Origin: Amoeboaphelidium protococcarum
Taxonomy: Eukaryota; Aphelidiomycota; Aphelidea
Reading direction: 5' to 3'
NCBI GenBank assembly: GCA_023515745.1
Contig: JALECJ010000003.1
Location: 315,001 to 379,000, forward strand
DNA: 64,000 nt
This document shows positions 22,015 to 32,912 of this stretch, piece after piece (position 1 is the first letter of the stretch; each line of letters begins with the position of its first letter). The notes under the pieces are model-generated. The model ran no database searches, had not been told where the DNA came from, and worked only from the letters and a program-made list of their open reading frames with translations. A program made the translations under genes and the position numbers.

Positions 22015-24027
22015 ATGTTTGAAGTGGTCAAGGATGATAATGGAAAGCTACAACTGAAGATTTCCGCAATAGTATCTATTGGCAAGACTGCTGCTAGCTT
22101 TGGCTCTTCCGGTAAAGTGGCAGATGAAAAATGTTTATTAACAGCCGCCTCTGTCATCAGAACTTTGACTGCTTTGGGACATTAAAAGAATTTGCTGCCA
22201 TTGGAGGCCGTTTTCCATCATTACAACACGCTGGTGTATCTGAGAGATGGATTAGCCAAGTACAAGCTTTATGCTAAGAAGTTTAATGAAGATCCATCGC
22301 ATTACAGTGCTTTGCAGCTGGTAGAGGAGAAGTTGAACCATCGCCGCTTGTTGTAAAGCTTGGCCACTTTGGGAAGTAAAATACCAGATATTTCAACTTA
22401 CGACGAGAAAGCTTTGCGTATCATTGGACTGGATGACTTGATCAAGATTGTGGAGATGCATTACTAAAAAGAGTTTGAGATGGCCGACTCTTTAAAGGCT
22501 GTGGGCAAGACCACATAAAATGCCTTGTTCAGGATATTTCCTCCGGGCGAGGTGGTTGTTGGCTTCTCTCCCACACTGCCGAATGTGAAATTGTGTTATC
22601 GCGTGACGGCCAGCCATTATGAGGCTCAGAAAACTTTGTTTGGTTCTAGCAGCTCTTTCCACGTTGGTTTAGAGTTTATCGCTTCCCTAGGCAGTGAATT
22701 TGTATTGTTGGAATATGAAGAGACATTTTCATCTCACGATAATAGTAAAGAGGTGTTTATTGCAGATTTGCATGTGCGCCCTGCCAGCGCTGACGAGAAA
22801 AGGGAGTTTTTGGAGCGTGGTAAGAAGTTTGTACAGTATTCTCTAGGGGCATCTTATCTGTGTTATGCACCAAAGTCCTTTTTCCCTCTAAAAAGTTATA
22901 ATGGTCCGCAAAATGCATGGTCTGCTAAAGCCAAGTCTTAAGGTGCGTTGTCTTCTGGTGGCCGCATCATGGTGGATGCTTTAAAAGGTCTAGAAACTGG
23001 GTTCTCCGTCTCCATGGGAGTTATTTCTGTTGATGCGGCTGTCAAGATTGCCTACTCTCGTCTACAGGCAAAGGCTAAAGATAGTAGTAGTAATAAGACG
23101 GCTGATGCGATGAACTTTTCTGCCGGTGATGATTTAAGTCTGTTTAAGGTTGTCCCTGATGCATTTATCCCATATGCATTGCCTGTGGTCATTGGATTTA
23201 GCTTTAACAATAAAGCTTGGGGCCAAGTTTTGGTTGAAGAATGCAGTCCTATCCACTTTAATAAGAATGCTTTCGATATGCTTGTGATGTCTGAAGAGAG
23301 GAAGGAGATGATAAAAGCGCTGATTACCACCCACGAATAGACTACGTTTAGTAGTGTCATTCAGGGCAAAGGTGAAGGTATTTGTCTGCTTCTCTATGGA
23401 TCGCCTGGAACCGGCAAAACATTGACAGCGGAGGCCATCGCAGAATATCTGCAAAGGCCGTTATTTGTCGTATCTCTTGGGGATCTGGGCATAACTCCGT
23501 AAGAGCTTGAGAGCAGCTTGCAGGCGATTCTCAATTTGTGCGAGTCTTGGAAAGCGCTGGTCCTCTTAGATGAAGCTGATGTGTTTGTTGAGAAGCGCAG
23601 CCGCGGAGAGATTTTGCGCAATTCGATGGTTGGCGTCATATTGAGATTGACCGAGTATCATCGTGGTGTGATTTTCTTTACTTCCAATAGAGTTAGTTCA
23701 TTTGACCCTGCTTTCCAGAGCAGAGTTACTGTTGCCATGAGGTTTAAGTCTTTGGATGCTGAAGACAGGGCAAAGATTTGGAGAAATTTGCTTTCGGTTG
23801 CCGGAGTTTCGCAGCAGGTGATTGGCACTTTGGACATTTAGCAGCTGTCACGTCACGACTTGAACGGGAGATAGATCAAAAATACGGTTTAGCTTGCGCT
23901 GGCATTGACGCATCATCGCGGTACCTAGCTGACTTAGCAGGCTTTGGACAGTACGATTAAAATATGCTTGGATTTTACATCTGATCTGAACGTGGACGAT
24001 TTTGAGAATGACTAAAAGCCAAATTGA
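22015..24027 (+). CDS. AAA+ ATPase of the fungal large-protein type
   Basis: 670 residues in one exon; TGA 24025-24027. The N-terminal 450 residues are helical and unfamiliar. The AAA module occupies about 440-620: Walker A GSPGTGKT (about 462-469), Walker B ALVLLDEADVFVEKRSR (about 512-528), sensor 1 FFTSNRVSSFDPAFQSR with the arginine finger, and DRAKIWRNLL at the end. The phrase DEADVF.EKRS plus TSNRV..FDPAFQSR is characteristic of a large ATPase group abundant in fungi and some other protists, whose substrates are unknown. The start at 22015 is preferred because upstream codons give an unlikely hydrophobic leader. Neighbouring genes do not suggest a role. Confidence 0.85.
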
Positions 24028-24467
24028 TGAAGGAAAGGCAAGTTGCAATTATACTTAATTACTATGTTTTAATAAAATGAAGATTGTCTATTTTATAAGG
24101 GTCAATCACACCCTCAGTTACTCTCTTTTGCATACTGTATTCTAAAATGTATGCGCTTGATGCAGGCGCCGCCTGTCCCTCTTAACATCGGCAAGTGATT
24201 ATGTCTCTCTTTAATCAAGCGAGCTTTTATTTTTATATTATTGTTCTTACTGATGCTTTGGACTTGATAGTTTAAACGCAAACATCATGTTGCTGAAGAG
24301 CTATTACGTCGCGGCTTCTCAGCTATTGCGGACACTATGATATTAGTGCTATGTCTGACAAACTACTGTAAAAGATAATATGGAACGCCAAGTGCCCATA
24401 AGTGCCTTTTCTTGTTATAATATCACACTAGATATATCGTCCTCATTGGAGAGACCATTACAGCACC

Positions 24468-24731
24468 TCAGCCAATTTTCTTGGTGCAATGACGCGACTC
24501 AATACAGGCTAATGTTTCAATGACTGTCGTTGGTGTTTGAAAAAGATTGTTGCAATGCCGCTTATACATGTTAGTACATTGTGGATGTTTACATAATGCC
24601 ATTAAAGTTTAAACTGGCCCAAAACTTGGCGTCTTTAGAAATTGGTATATGGTACATCGTAGACTCCCATCAAGCTGTCGATGTCCCGGTAACCAATAAT
24701 TCGTGTCATAGCAGTTAGGCGCCTCCGTCAT
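24468..24731 (-). CDS. Possible 87-residue Cys/His-rich protein or exon
   Basis: Open frame from ATG (complement 24729-24731) to TGA (complement 24468-24470). It starts MTEAPNCYDTNYWLPGHRQ and contains the cluster LCKHPQCTNMYKRHC, then ETLACIESRHC, so seven Cys with four His nearby, a spacing suggestive of zinc binding. No family recognised. A second plausible frame runs over the same DNA, so at most one is real. It may be part of a spliced gene that also uses 24817-25002. Confidence 0.3.
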
Positions 24732-24816
24732 TCCATGTGTGAAGAAGTGTATCTCCTCTCTTCAATCTCTGCCAAGTTAAGTTCGATGATGCGAGTTTTT
24801 TAAATGTTCAACTCTT

Positions 24817-25002
24817 TCAGTACTTTTCAATGTTGATGAGAGAAGAAATATCTCTCATCTTGATTTCCAGATTGTTTGGGACCAAATAGAAAAAGCCTTT
24901 TTTGAATTCGATTTTGCTTTCTGGAAAATTAGTAACGGCCCTTTCGTCGGTGCAACGAGAGCAAGTCGCGCTTCTATCCATTTTTATCTGCTTCTTATTC
25001 AT
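24817..25002 (-). CDS. Possible 61-residue peptide or first exon
   Basis: The frame begins MNKKQIKMDRSATCSRCTDE and ends at TGA (complement 24817-24819). It contains a CSRC pair and a hydrophobic stretch GFFYLVPNN. It is unrecognised and could be the first exon of a gene continuing into the Cys/His-rich frame downstream. Divergent to the histone-fold gene with 41 nt between start codons. Confidence 0.25.
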   Translation of the reverse strand: MNKKQIKMDRSATCSRCTDERAVTNFPESKIEFKKGFFYLVPNNLEIKMRDISSLINIEKY

Positions 25003-25043
25003 AAATTTATCCAGTATATCAAAAGCATAGTCTTGTTATAAAT

Positions 25044-25613
25044 ATGACAAATTTTATCGCTCCTTCTGATATTGAAGGCTCATAGTCATAGCTATCTCAA
25101 CATTAGTAATAATAAGCGGAACAACCATAGTCTGTATCCTCGCCGTAATCCACGTCAAAGAAGAGCCGTAAATAGTAGCAGTAATAGCCTAAAATTAATT
25201 TAGATCCAAATGAATAAACGGTCACTCTACCGCTGGCTAGAATTAAAAAGATTATGAATGAAGAGGCTGTGGGAAATGGTACTCGAGTGCAAGGTGAGGC
25301 TATTGTAGCTGCTGCCGCTTGTACCGAAGTGTGGTTAGATTATTTCATTCAGCACATCTATCAGTATACTAAACGCGACGGTCGCAAGGGAATAAGTTAT
25401 AAGGATGTTGCGCTGGCTGTGCGTGAAGTTGATCAGTTTGAGTTCCTGGATGATATCGTTCCTATGAAAGTGCCTACATAATAAGCTGTAGATGCGCGTA
25501 ATGCCACCATCCCTCAGTCGCGTTTATAACAGCATCAGTAGCAACTGCAGCAGTAGATTAGCGACGCTGGTGAAGGTGTTGAGAACGTAGATACTGAAAT
25601 GAACAAAGAATGA
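25044..25613 (+). CDS. CHRAC/DPB3-type histone-fold protein with Gln-rich arms
   Basis: 189 residues, single exon. The histone fold spans about 65-140: VTLPLARIKKIMNEE (the usual LPLAR start), ILVxAAxxATE-like segment EAIVAAAACTEVWLDYFI, GRKGISYKDVALAV, and FLDDIVPMKVP. This pattern fits CHRAC1/Dpb3/Dls1, partners of a CHRAC17/Dpb4-like protein in chromatin remodelling or DNA polymerase epsilon. Both flanks are Gln-rich; for example, before the fold lie QHQQQQAEQ and KQQQQQP, coded by mixed TAA, TAG and CAG. With the standard code only a 75-residue core would be visible. The start MTNFIAPSDIEG is the first in-frame Met. Confidence 0.85.
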
Positions 25614-25655
25614 GTCTGTTTATTTTTTATAATGGTATTTTCTATATTATCGCTG

Positions 25656-27571
25656 TCAATTACAAATGTCTTGAATTAGTTTAGCTATGTTCCGCTTATC
25701 ATCGTCATTACGGTTATAGAATCTCAAATCGCGCAACTTTAGCACTTGCTCAATCCCGCCCTGATCTGCATAGACTGATGCCAGAATATCTTGAACTATA
25801 TCCAATACACGTTCTGCATACACTGATAAAGCATTATCTTTCAAAGATTGAATACATACATCTGTCACCTTTTAGAGTATTTATACATCCATTATAGATA
25901 CATTGACTTGTAGAAGATGCTATTCGAAAGCATTCAGTATCAGTGTTTAAACTGGACCACGCGTTGTATCACAATGATTAAACATGTCGATCAGCGTGTC
26001 AATCATTCCAGAATTACTCATATTCACATACTTTAAAGCATTAACCATGAATGACAATATAGATATAAGCTCAGTTGTAGATGGGGGTTAAGCGGAGTAA
26101 CTGAGACGATTCAGGCACTGATCAAAGATTTAGGATACCAACTAGCTTTACACAGGCGAGAGATCTAATACACTCATTACCAATAGAAAGCTTCCTGGTA
26201 TAATGTTAAATGATCTTATTAATTCACCAGTCTTTTGACACAGTTGAGACACGTGCAACTAGATGATACTCGTTATTTATTCAATATCTCTGCAGACGAG
26301 AGCCACTAACACCTAATGCATAGATAAGTCGAGCCGCTCATTTGTCATGAGTTTACTTACCAGTCGTCGCAATAAGTGCATCTCTGTTGGATTATGTACA
26401 GCATCATCAGATTATTCATACATTTTCAAGATTGTAGATGCATTCTATGATGTTATAATCTGGATAGCGAGCATGTTCAAAGCTTCACTTGGAGTCTCGA
26501 GCAATAATTTAACGACAACTCTGCATGACTTCACATCCACCTTATCATTTAAGCTGTATCGAATTGCTAGCTAAAGTACATGAGCATATGTATCAATATC
26601 TGACGAGAATGAGGATAAAGCTATGAAGCTATTTTCATCGCCACAGATATACTTGCAAAGTTCTTCATCCTTAGATGTTACAATGCGATACAAGCATAGT
26701 ATCACAGCTTTACGCGTCCCATTCGACTGAGTCTTGTTCAATAAACTTAAAAAAGCTGATGATAGTTTCTTAAGGTCATTTCTATGTCTGTCAATATCAT
26801 GATAATTCAGCTATAAGGAGCTATACGCACTAAGCAGGAACTACAGAATGTCTTCATTGGCATCAAAGTCCATACCGCAAGCATCCACGAGTCTCACAAT
26901 AATAGGAATGCATTGCATCTAAAGCAATGCATTTTGATCATCATTTAGTCTGGTGGCAATCATTATACAATTATAACCGACTCTTAATCTCAAATTGACC
27001 TCTTCATACTCGGTTTAATCAAGAGAGATAGAGGACCAAAATTGTGCAATATCAAACACGATTTAAGATAGATTAGACGCGTCGTATTAAGCCAAACTCT
27101 ACCTGCCACCATAGCGTAGAAGTACACCGAACAGCGCTGTCAGATGGAACGTTACATTCAAGTTTGATGATGTGCTATTCTCAGTTAGCAATCTAAATAA
27201 GATATTCATCAGCGTAACTACACTAAGTATTATCAACATGAGCTAATATTGATGCACATTTTACATATAAAGAGCATACCGTCTTTGATAATAATCTACA
27301 GATTAGCGGCAGACTCTATGCATAGTTTCAATAAACATCTGAGCGACTTTACTCTGGCACAATCATCGTCATACAGAGCGTCACGATACTCAACGATATC
27401 AACCAAACTGCAAGTCACATCATCTAATGGTTCTAAAGTAAAAGAGTCTTTCTATTAATTTTTAATCTTATTAGAAACCTTAGATGCATTTCTACTCACG
27501 AATAGTTTTAACATTAGATAATCAACCACTGTTTTGACTATTTAATAACTCACCTTGTTGACATTGACCAT
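25656..27571 (-). CDS. Unrecognised helical-repeat (ARM/HEAT-like) protein
   Basis: 583 residues if two introns are removed: 27218-27279 (62 nt, well supported because it contains TGA in frame) and 27452-27553 (102 nt, AAG|GTGAGT donor but 3n and stop-free, so it may be coding and add 34 residues). The sequence is almost entirely amphipathic helices, with segments such as LMNILFRLL, SAFLSLLNKTQSNGTRKAVI and SILSFMVNALKYV, as in ARM or HEAT repeats. No catalytic motifs, signal peptide or membrane segment. It is on the same strand as NDC80, 216 nt downstream of it. I cannot name a family; profile-profile comparison would be needed. Confidence 0.75.
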
Positions 27572-27787
27572 TATGGATCAATTAGTGAATTTTTTTGATA
27601 CCTCGATGTTGGCCGTCTAATAGATTCCATGTTAACGTGCAAATGTATAAGGTAGATAAGACATAATCTAAAGAATAAATAAAGAGATTAAAATTTTCAA
27701 TTCCATCAGCTATATTAATAGCATAGTTACAGTCACTAGCATCGTTCAATCAAAATAGCTACCCAAAGCACGCAGCGTAGAGCGAGA

Positions 27788-29866
27788 TCAAATCAGAGCC
27801 ATTGTGTCAATGTTCTTGCTCTTATCGGTGAATGAATAGTCAAACTTTGAGTCAACATTAAGTTTGTCAGTCAGCTCTGGATCATTCTAAGGAGACTCGG
27901 CAGATAGCGAGATCTACTCAACCTCATCAAGATTGCTGGCAATAAACTGATCCAGATCGACCAAGCTTTTATTGATATGCTACTTGAAGGACGCGACCTG
28001 ATGAGCAATGTTCTTCAATTCATTCTCCATCTGCAACTGCTATTGAGAGTACTGTCTCTCCAAGGATTCGTATTGCATGGACATTTCTCGAGCAGTCTTT
28101 TACAGTTCAAACAACTGACGCGACTCTTCCAGACGAGATCTCTTCAGTTCCCGTTCCACATTGTACTTGCTGGCCTGCAGCGCTTCCACTTCTGCCAACT
28201 TATTCTTGTGCAAACTCTAAGCTTACTGGCGCATATCTTTAATTTGAGATTGAATTTCATCAATTTGCACTTATAGATCATCCTGGCGCGTACAATAATC
28301 TTGAATATCATTCTTCAGCTTAACATTAATGTCTTTAGTCAACCCGCACTGAGTCTTCAACTTGGACTGATGGCTAAGAAGCATTGAGCGAGTCTTGAAT
28401 CCCAAATCGATATTCACCATATCTGCTGATTGCTTTGCATTGACATTAAGTTTCAGCAATTGTTGTTGATCTAATTAATCTCGTTGTTGAATTAAGTTCA
28501 ACTATTGCATAAACTAGTTGAATTCCAACACACTCTTCTCACACTACACAATAAATGTTCGAATATCAAGTTCTACCACATTAAAACTATATAAAAATAC
28601 CTGCTCCATCTTCTTTTAAAATTAAACTTCAGAATTCCAGACAGACGCACTCAACTTTTCACATTTACCATTCAAAGTGTCCAAATTCTTTTGCAAACTT
28701 CTGCGCTCACTATTCATGTTGGCAATATCCTCTGGTGATAGTTCCTGATTTTAAACTTCAGTTTCCAAGTTGGTCTTCTCTTTCAGTCGATCCTGCAGAT
28801 CATAATTCTTGTCGGACAATTCCTACTTCAACTCTTTCATCTTGGATTCTAATTAGGAGTTCTATCTCTCCTACTTCTTCATCTACTCAATAGCTGATTA
28901 CAGTTGATTCTCATACTGTGCCTTGTCATTCTGCGCTTTAACAACAGGATCTTCTTCATCAAGAAGCATTTAAATTTCCTATTCCAATTAAGCATTCAGT
29001 GCTTCAATATTGTGCAATTCTTGAACAGTGTTGGCATCCTTCTCCTGATAATACGCTTCTAAATCCTCATTCAAACTCAGATTATCAGTGCCTCCATTGA
29101 TAAAGTCTTGATAAGCTTTGCACACATACTCATAGAAGAAATGCTCACTTCTATCAATGTCGAGTTCAGTGTACACCTACTCCGTGGCGATAATCAACTC
29201 CACTATCCAAATGAGTGCGGCAAGAAATAGGGGCCAAGAATTGACACTACCCACGGCAAATAGAGCAGACTTGGAAATCTAATCCACAAAAGGATATTTA
29301 ATACCACGCAATACCAGAGGCACATCATCTTCAAACTTTTTCGGATTCCATGGATAGTGAGGATCTAGCCTGGAGTACAAAAACTTGAAAATCATCTAGA
29401 AATCCTTACCGCTAGGTGATGCCAACACTTTAGGACTCAAATCTTTCTCATATCCACACTCATACAGGAAACTTATCAAATTCAGGACGGCTGAATTCTA
29501 CCACTCTTTATCTCTTATGCTCCTAGGATCCTTCATAGCATGCTGCGGAGTGGCAAGTCCAATACCAGAAGGACGACCAGCGTACACACTCTGGCGTCTG
29601 ACAGCAGAATTGGGAACTGCACCTCTGTATCCAATGCTCTAACGATTCTCATTCTGATAAAATTATTGATTGTGCCCAATATCCATGTTACCCAATTACT
29701 TGGATAAGCCAGAGGTGACTTGTTTCGTGACGATTCTCTGAGCAGGTCCCATGCTAATTCTAGAAGCTTTCTACGATGTGGATGGAACTCCATAATCAGC
29801 CTCAGATGCAAACTACTCATTCAACCTACTATCAGCTTACCCCAAAGTCTTTCTCTTCACTGACAT
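27788..29866 (-). CDS. NDC80: NDC80/HEC1 kinetochore protein
   Basis: Microtubule-binding subunit of the NDC80 complex. It has 673 residues (human 642) in two exons with a 57-nt intron (28544-28600). The N-terminal tail is basic and Ser/Thr-rich with Aurora-like sites. The calponin-homology head shows DPRSIRDKEWQ, then SGKDFQMIFKFLYSRLDPHY, LRGIKYPFVDQISKSAL and NSWPLFLAALIWIVEL, a near-perfect family match. The remainder is a long coiled coil, broken near residue 420 by the intron site. The intron is a multiple of three with no TGA, but its translation would insert a hydrophobic segment into the coiled coil, so splicing is likely. Confidence 0.96.
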
Positions 29867-30126
29867 TTTAACTTTAAGGATATACTTAACTAACAACAGC
29901 AGAGTTATACTATATACTATGCTTTGCGTTGACCAAGAAACACGAGAAACAAAAGTGAAACAAAAAGTGGAGATATTCGAACGCGTTCTGAAACAGTTCG
30001 ACTGAAATTAGATTGGAAGACATTATAGAGTATACGGGTGAGTGCAATTATTACAGTTTACTTAAAGTATGGCCATCCTTTAAAATTATTCTCTACTGTA
30101 CTGTAAATAAATTATATATTGGAATA

Positions 30127-32178
30127 TCATCGCCGGTAATTTCTATCATTACTGTCGTAATAGTTTTATCGACTGCTACTTTAGCCACCCCGGTCATGAT
30201 CGCGAGAGCGCGAAGGTCTATCGTAACGAGATGTAGTTTCACGCTTATCCCAGGTACGTACTTCTTCTTCACTGGGTGGCTCATACCTACGCTTTCTTCC
30301 GCCCTGGTGATCTTCTGGATAGTAGCCACCACTTTCGCCACTTCGCTGGCTTTAATCACGGCGATCATCGTTGCGCTGAGGAGGTGGTGGACGAGACCTT
30401 TCATATTATTATTCACTCTACTGTCTATGATGATAACCTTCCCTACTTCTGCCTTGATATACTTCTCTTTCAGAAAGTTGTTATCTACTATCTTGCCGGT
30501 ACAATCTTTCTCTTTCTCTCTCCATTTCCATGGCATGTCTGCGGCGTCGCTCTTCATCCTCACGTTGTTACTATTCTTAAAGACGACGTCTGCGTTCAGC
30601 TTCCTCGCGTTCCCTTTATCTTTAGGCTTCAAGGCGTTACTATCGCTCAATATCTTCTCGCCGCCGCTTCTCCTTTTACTCCTCGGCCAGTCTGAATTGC
30701 CTCTACCTCTCCCGCTCTTTCTAAGCCTTGGCCTCTTCCTCTTGCTTCAACTGCAATAGTCTAACGCGTTCTCTTTTCGCATGACTTACCTCAATGTACG
30801 TGTTCTTAAAAGATGATACTTCCTGCTCAATAGACTCTGATTACAGCTATAAGGCTGACTAAGAGTCTACATACGGACTGGCAGGAGTAACAGGCGTCTA
30901 GTAATCATATGCACATGCAGGCGAGAAGCTGATGGAGTGAACGTGAGCATGCGTCCAAGTGTTAGTGATAATTGAGAGTATATGATGCAGACACTCCTCA
31001 AGCAAATCCTCAGGCGCGTCGAATGCGAAAGCGATCATACATAGCAGAGATTTATGTTCCATTCCAGGCAACTTGGATCTGAATAGAGTCGTTATACTGT
31101 CGCAATCTTGACTGAATTGTGGCAATCGAAGCGATATAAATATATTAGCCAGCGCTATCAGGTGCACAGGATAGAAAAGACAAACATCACATACGCCAGC
31201 GACTTCATCAAGCAAACGCCAACAATACAATGCAAAATCATGCGACACTACACAACAATGATGATAGTGAATACAGCGTATAGCAAGGAGAATGTCAACA
31301 CAGTAGCTTACAGTTCATCTTCTTGATCATTCTGACCATAACAACTTGAGGATGTTAATACTCGAATAGATAATGAACAGTCTCCAACACGTCCACTTCC
31401 ACAGTGAGAATACGGTTTCGCAAATCTTGCATCAACTACAAATATACAATATAATTCTAGATGTTACACATTGTCCAACTCCATCTTCATGATCCTCAGC
31501 TGTCATACATTGCGCTTGATTATACTGCAGATCCAATGGAATAGAAAAGCATGTTTATCGTATATACAAGCGCAAGACTGTATGATGGCTGGGGAGAAGA
31601 AGAATATAGGATGCATAACATACACAGAATATTTCGAATAAGTTATATGTAAGTTATTTACAAATAAATATATATTACACTTGAATCCACGTCGATATCC
31701 TCATATCCAGACTGCTGCTTATACAAAACACCCCATGCACACCTCAAAAAGTCTCTACTCTTTTTAACAGTCTCCTCAGCCTTAGCTGCAATAAATAGAC
31801 ACGTAAGTCCAATGTCCTACACTTTATCAATCGCATGATCAATATGGTCAATATCATTCAACAACTATGCATACCTTTGAGAGAGTCTATGAAGTTTGCG
31901 CATTCTAAATTAACTTATTCACAATGTATCGGTGATATAAAGCATGAGCTGACATTATCGTTATCCATGGACTACCAGAATACAGTATAATAATGAATGC
32001 ACTATAATACTTATAACATAGCTTACAAACTCAGTCTGTGACCAACACTTTTGATCAACCTGCTATTAGATACTTTGGCCCTCCTAATATCAACAACAGC
32101 CTCTTGTGATAGTTTACTCAATTATTCTTAAAGTTCAGCGTATTTAAAATATCGCTCAGGTACGTGTTATCGACTCAT
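30127..32178 (-). CDS. Transcription-type cyclin (K/L/T-like) with Arg/Glu-rich C-terminal domain
   Basis: 589 residues from six exons; introns 31972-32026, 31817-31874, 31589-31661, 31436-31467 (only 32 nt) and 31248-31311. First cyclin box: ITIMSAHALYHRYIVNK and TCLFIAAKAEETVKKSRDFL (the family CLFLA.K.EE). Then RNRILTVEVDVLETVHYLFE with YQHPQ, and the second box CWRLLDEVAGVCDVCLFYP then HLIALANIFI. The last 250 residues are highly charged: alternating Arg/Glu/Gln blocks (RERQRQ, EEAERRRR), then an RS/Tyr-rich end with SRSRDHDRGG. The RS/RE tail resembles cyclin L, the box order resembles cyclin T/K/Q, so the partner kinase (CDK9, 10, 11 or 12 type) is open. Exon 3-4 junction is the least certain. 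Confidence 0.8.
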
Positions 32179-32277
32179 TTGATATATTTTGCCTTTATCT
32201 TTATATCTCTTTTCAAGTGGGTGAAAGGAAAAGATTTAAAGCTCTCATCTAACAGCGCGAAATTGGTACCGAAAGCT

Positions 32278-32769
32278 ATGAGTGATGATAATAAAGAATA
32301 ATTAGTGGATGATGTTTGGAACAGTGAAACGACTAATGTTGAACCATTTTAATAAGATGATCTGTATCCCGATAGAGTGAGAGATTTGCAGAAACACTCC
32401 TCAGAATTGTATAAAATTGGATTCAGAGATGGCGTTGATGAAGGAGAGAAAGACACGCTTTAATAGGGATTCAATGATGGCTTCTCAGTTGGTCGCGATA
32501 TAGGCATGCTACTTGGAGAATTGAAAGCTACTTTGGAGTATCTGTCATATACGTTGGTTGATATTACAGATCTCCGGCATCGGCTGTAATCACTGCTAAA
32601 TGACAGAGTTAAATCATTCGATGTCATCCAGTAGATGGCCGCATAGAACGCGCAAATAGAATCTGCCGACCATGTGCAATTGTTATCAGGCGAAAAAACC
32701 ACGACGGTTATCCAAGCGCTGAAACGTGATTTGACGAGCTTACTTTGTGATGCCAAAAATAGACTTTGA
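32278..32769 (+). CDS. YAE1: YAE1-type Fe-S cluster adaptor protein
   Basis: 163 residues, one exon. The centre shows the deca-GX3 pattern typical of Yae1: GFRDGVDEGEKDTLQQGFND followed by GFSVGRDIGMLLGEL. With Lto1, Yae1 recruits the CIA machinery to the Rli1/ABCE1 ribosome-recycling ATPase. The N-terminus is acidic and has DDVWNSE. The tail is predicted helical. Starts 99 nt from the divergent cyclin start. Distinguished from LTO1 by the LQQGFNDGF block and the longer C-terminus. Confidence 0.85.
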
Positions 32770-32912
32770 GTCCATTACGTAATGGCACCGATAGATCGAT
32801 TGGATCCCGGTTTGAATTGCCGCCGCTTATCTTTTAATATTTTTTGTCACGTAACAATTATTGCTTTATTCGTTAAAAATTAATATCTACTTTTAAATTA
32901 ACAGCTTACAAT

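Larger units (their letters stand above)
24028..25043. other. 1-kb region without a firm gene; two weak minus-strand frames
   Basis: Between the AAA ATPase and the histone-fold gene. On the minus strand a 61-codon frame (24817-25002) and an 87-codon Cys/His-rich frame (24468-24731) could be exons of one unrecognised gene, with the ATG at the complement of 25000-25002. Splicing between them is possible but I could not fix it. No tRNA-like B box and no repeats were noticed. Confidence 0.5.

Noticed and set aside
24028-25043. tRNA or snRNA gene
   Set aside because: No convincing A/B box pair or cloverleaf found by eye; a covariance search would be needed.
27452-27553. Certain intron in the helical-repeat gene
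   Set aside because: Donor is good but the segment is 3n and stop-free with no homologue to decide; left as ambiguous.
30093-30650. 185-codon minus-strand frame
   Set aside because: Alternate frame of the same cyclin tail; the cyclin frame continues from conserved cyclin boxes and ends in TGA.
30013-30759. 248-codon plus-strand frame
   Set aside because: Antisense of the Arg/Glu-rich cyclin tail; its Leu/Ser-rich hydrophobic composition is what the complement of such codons produces.
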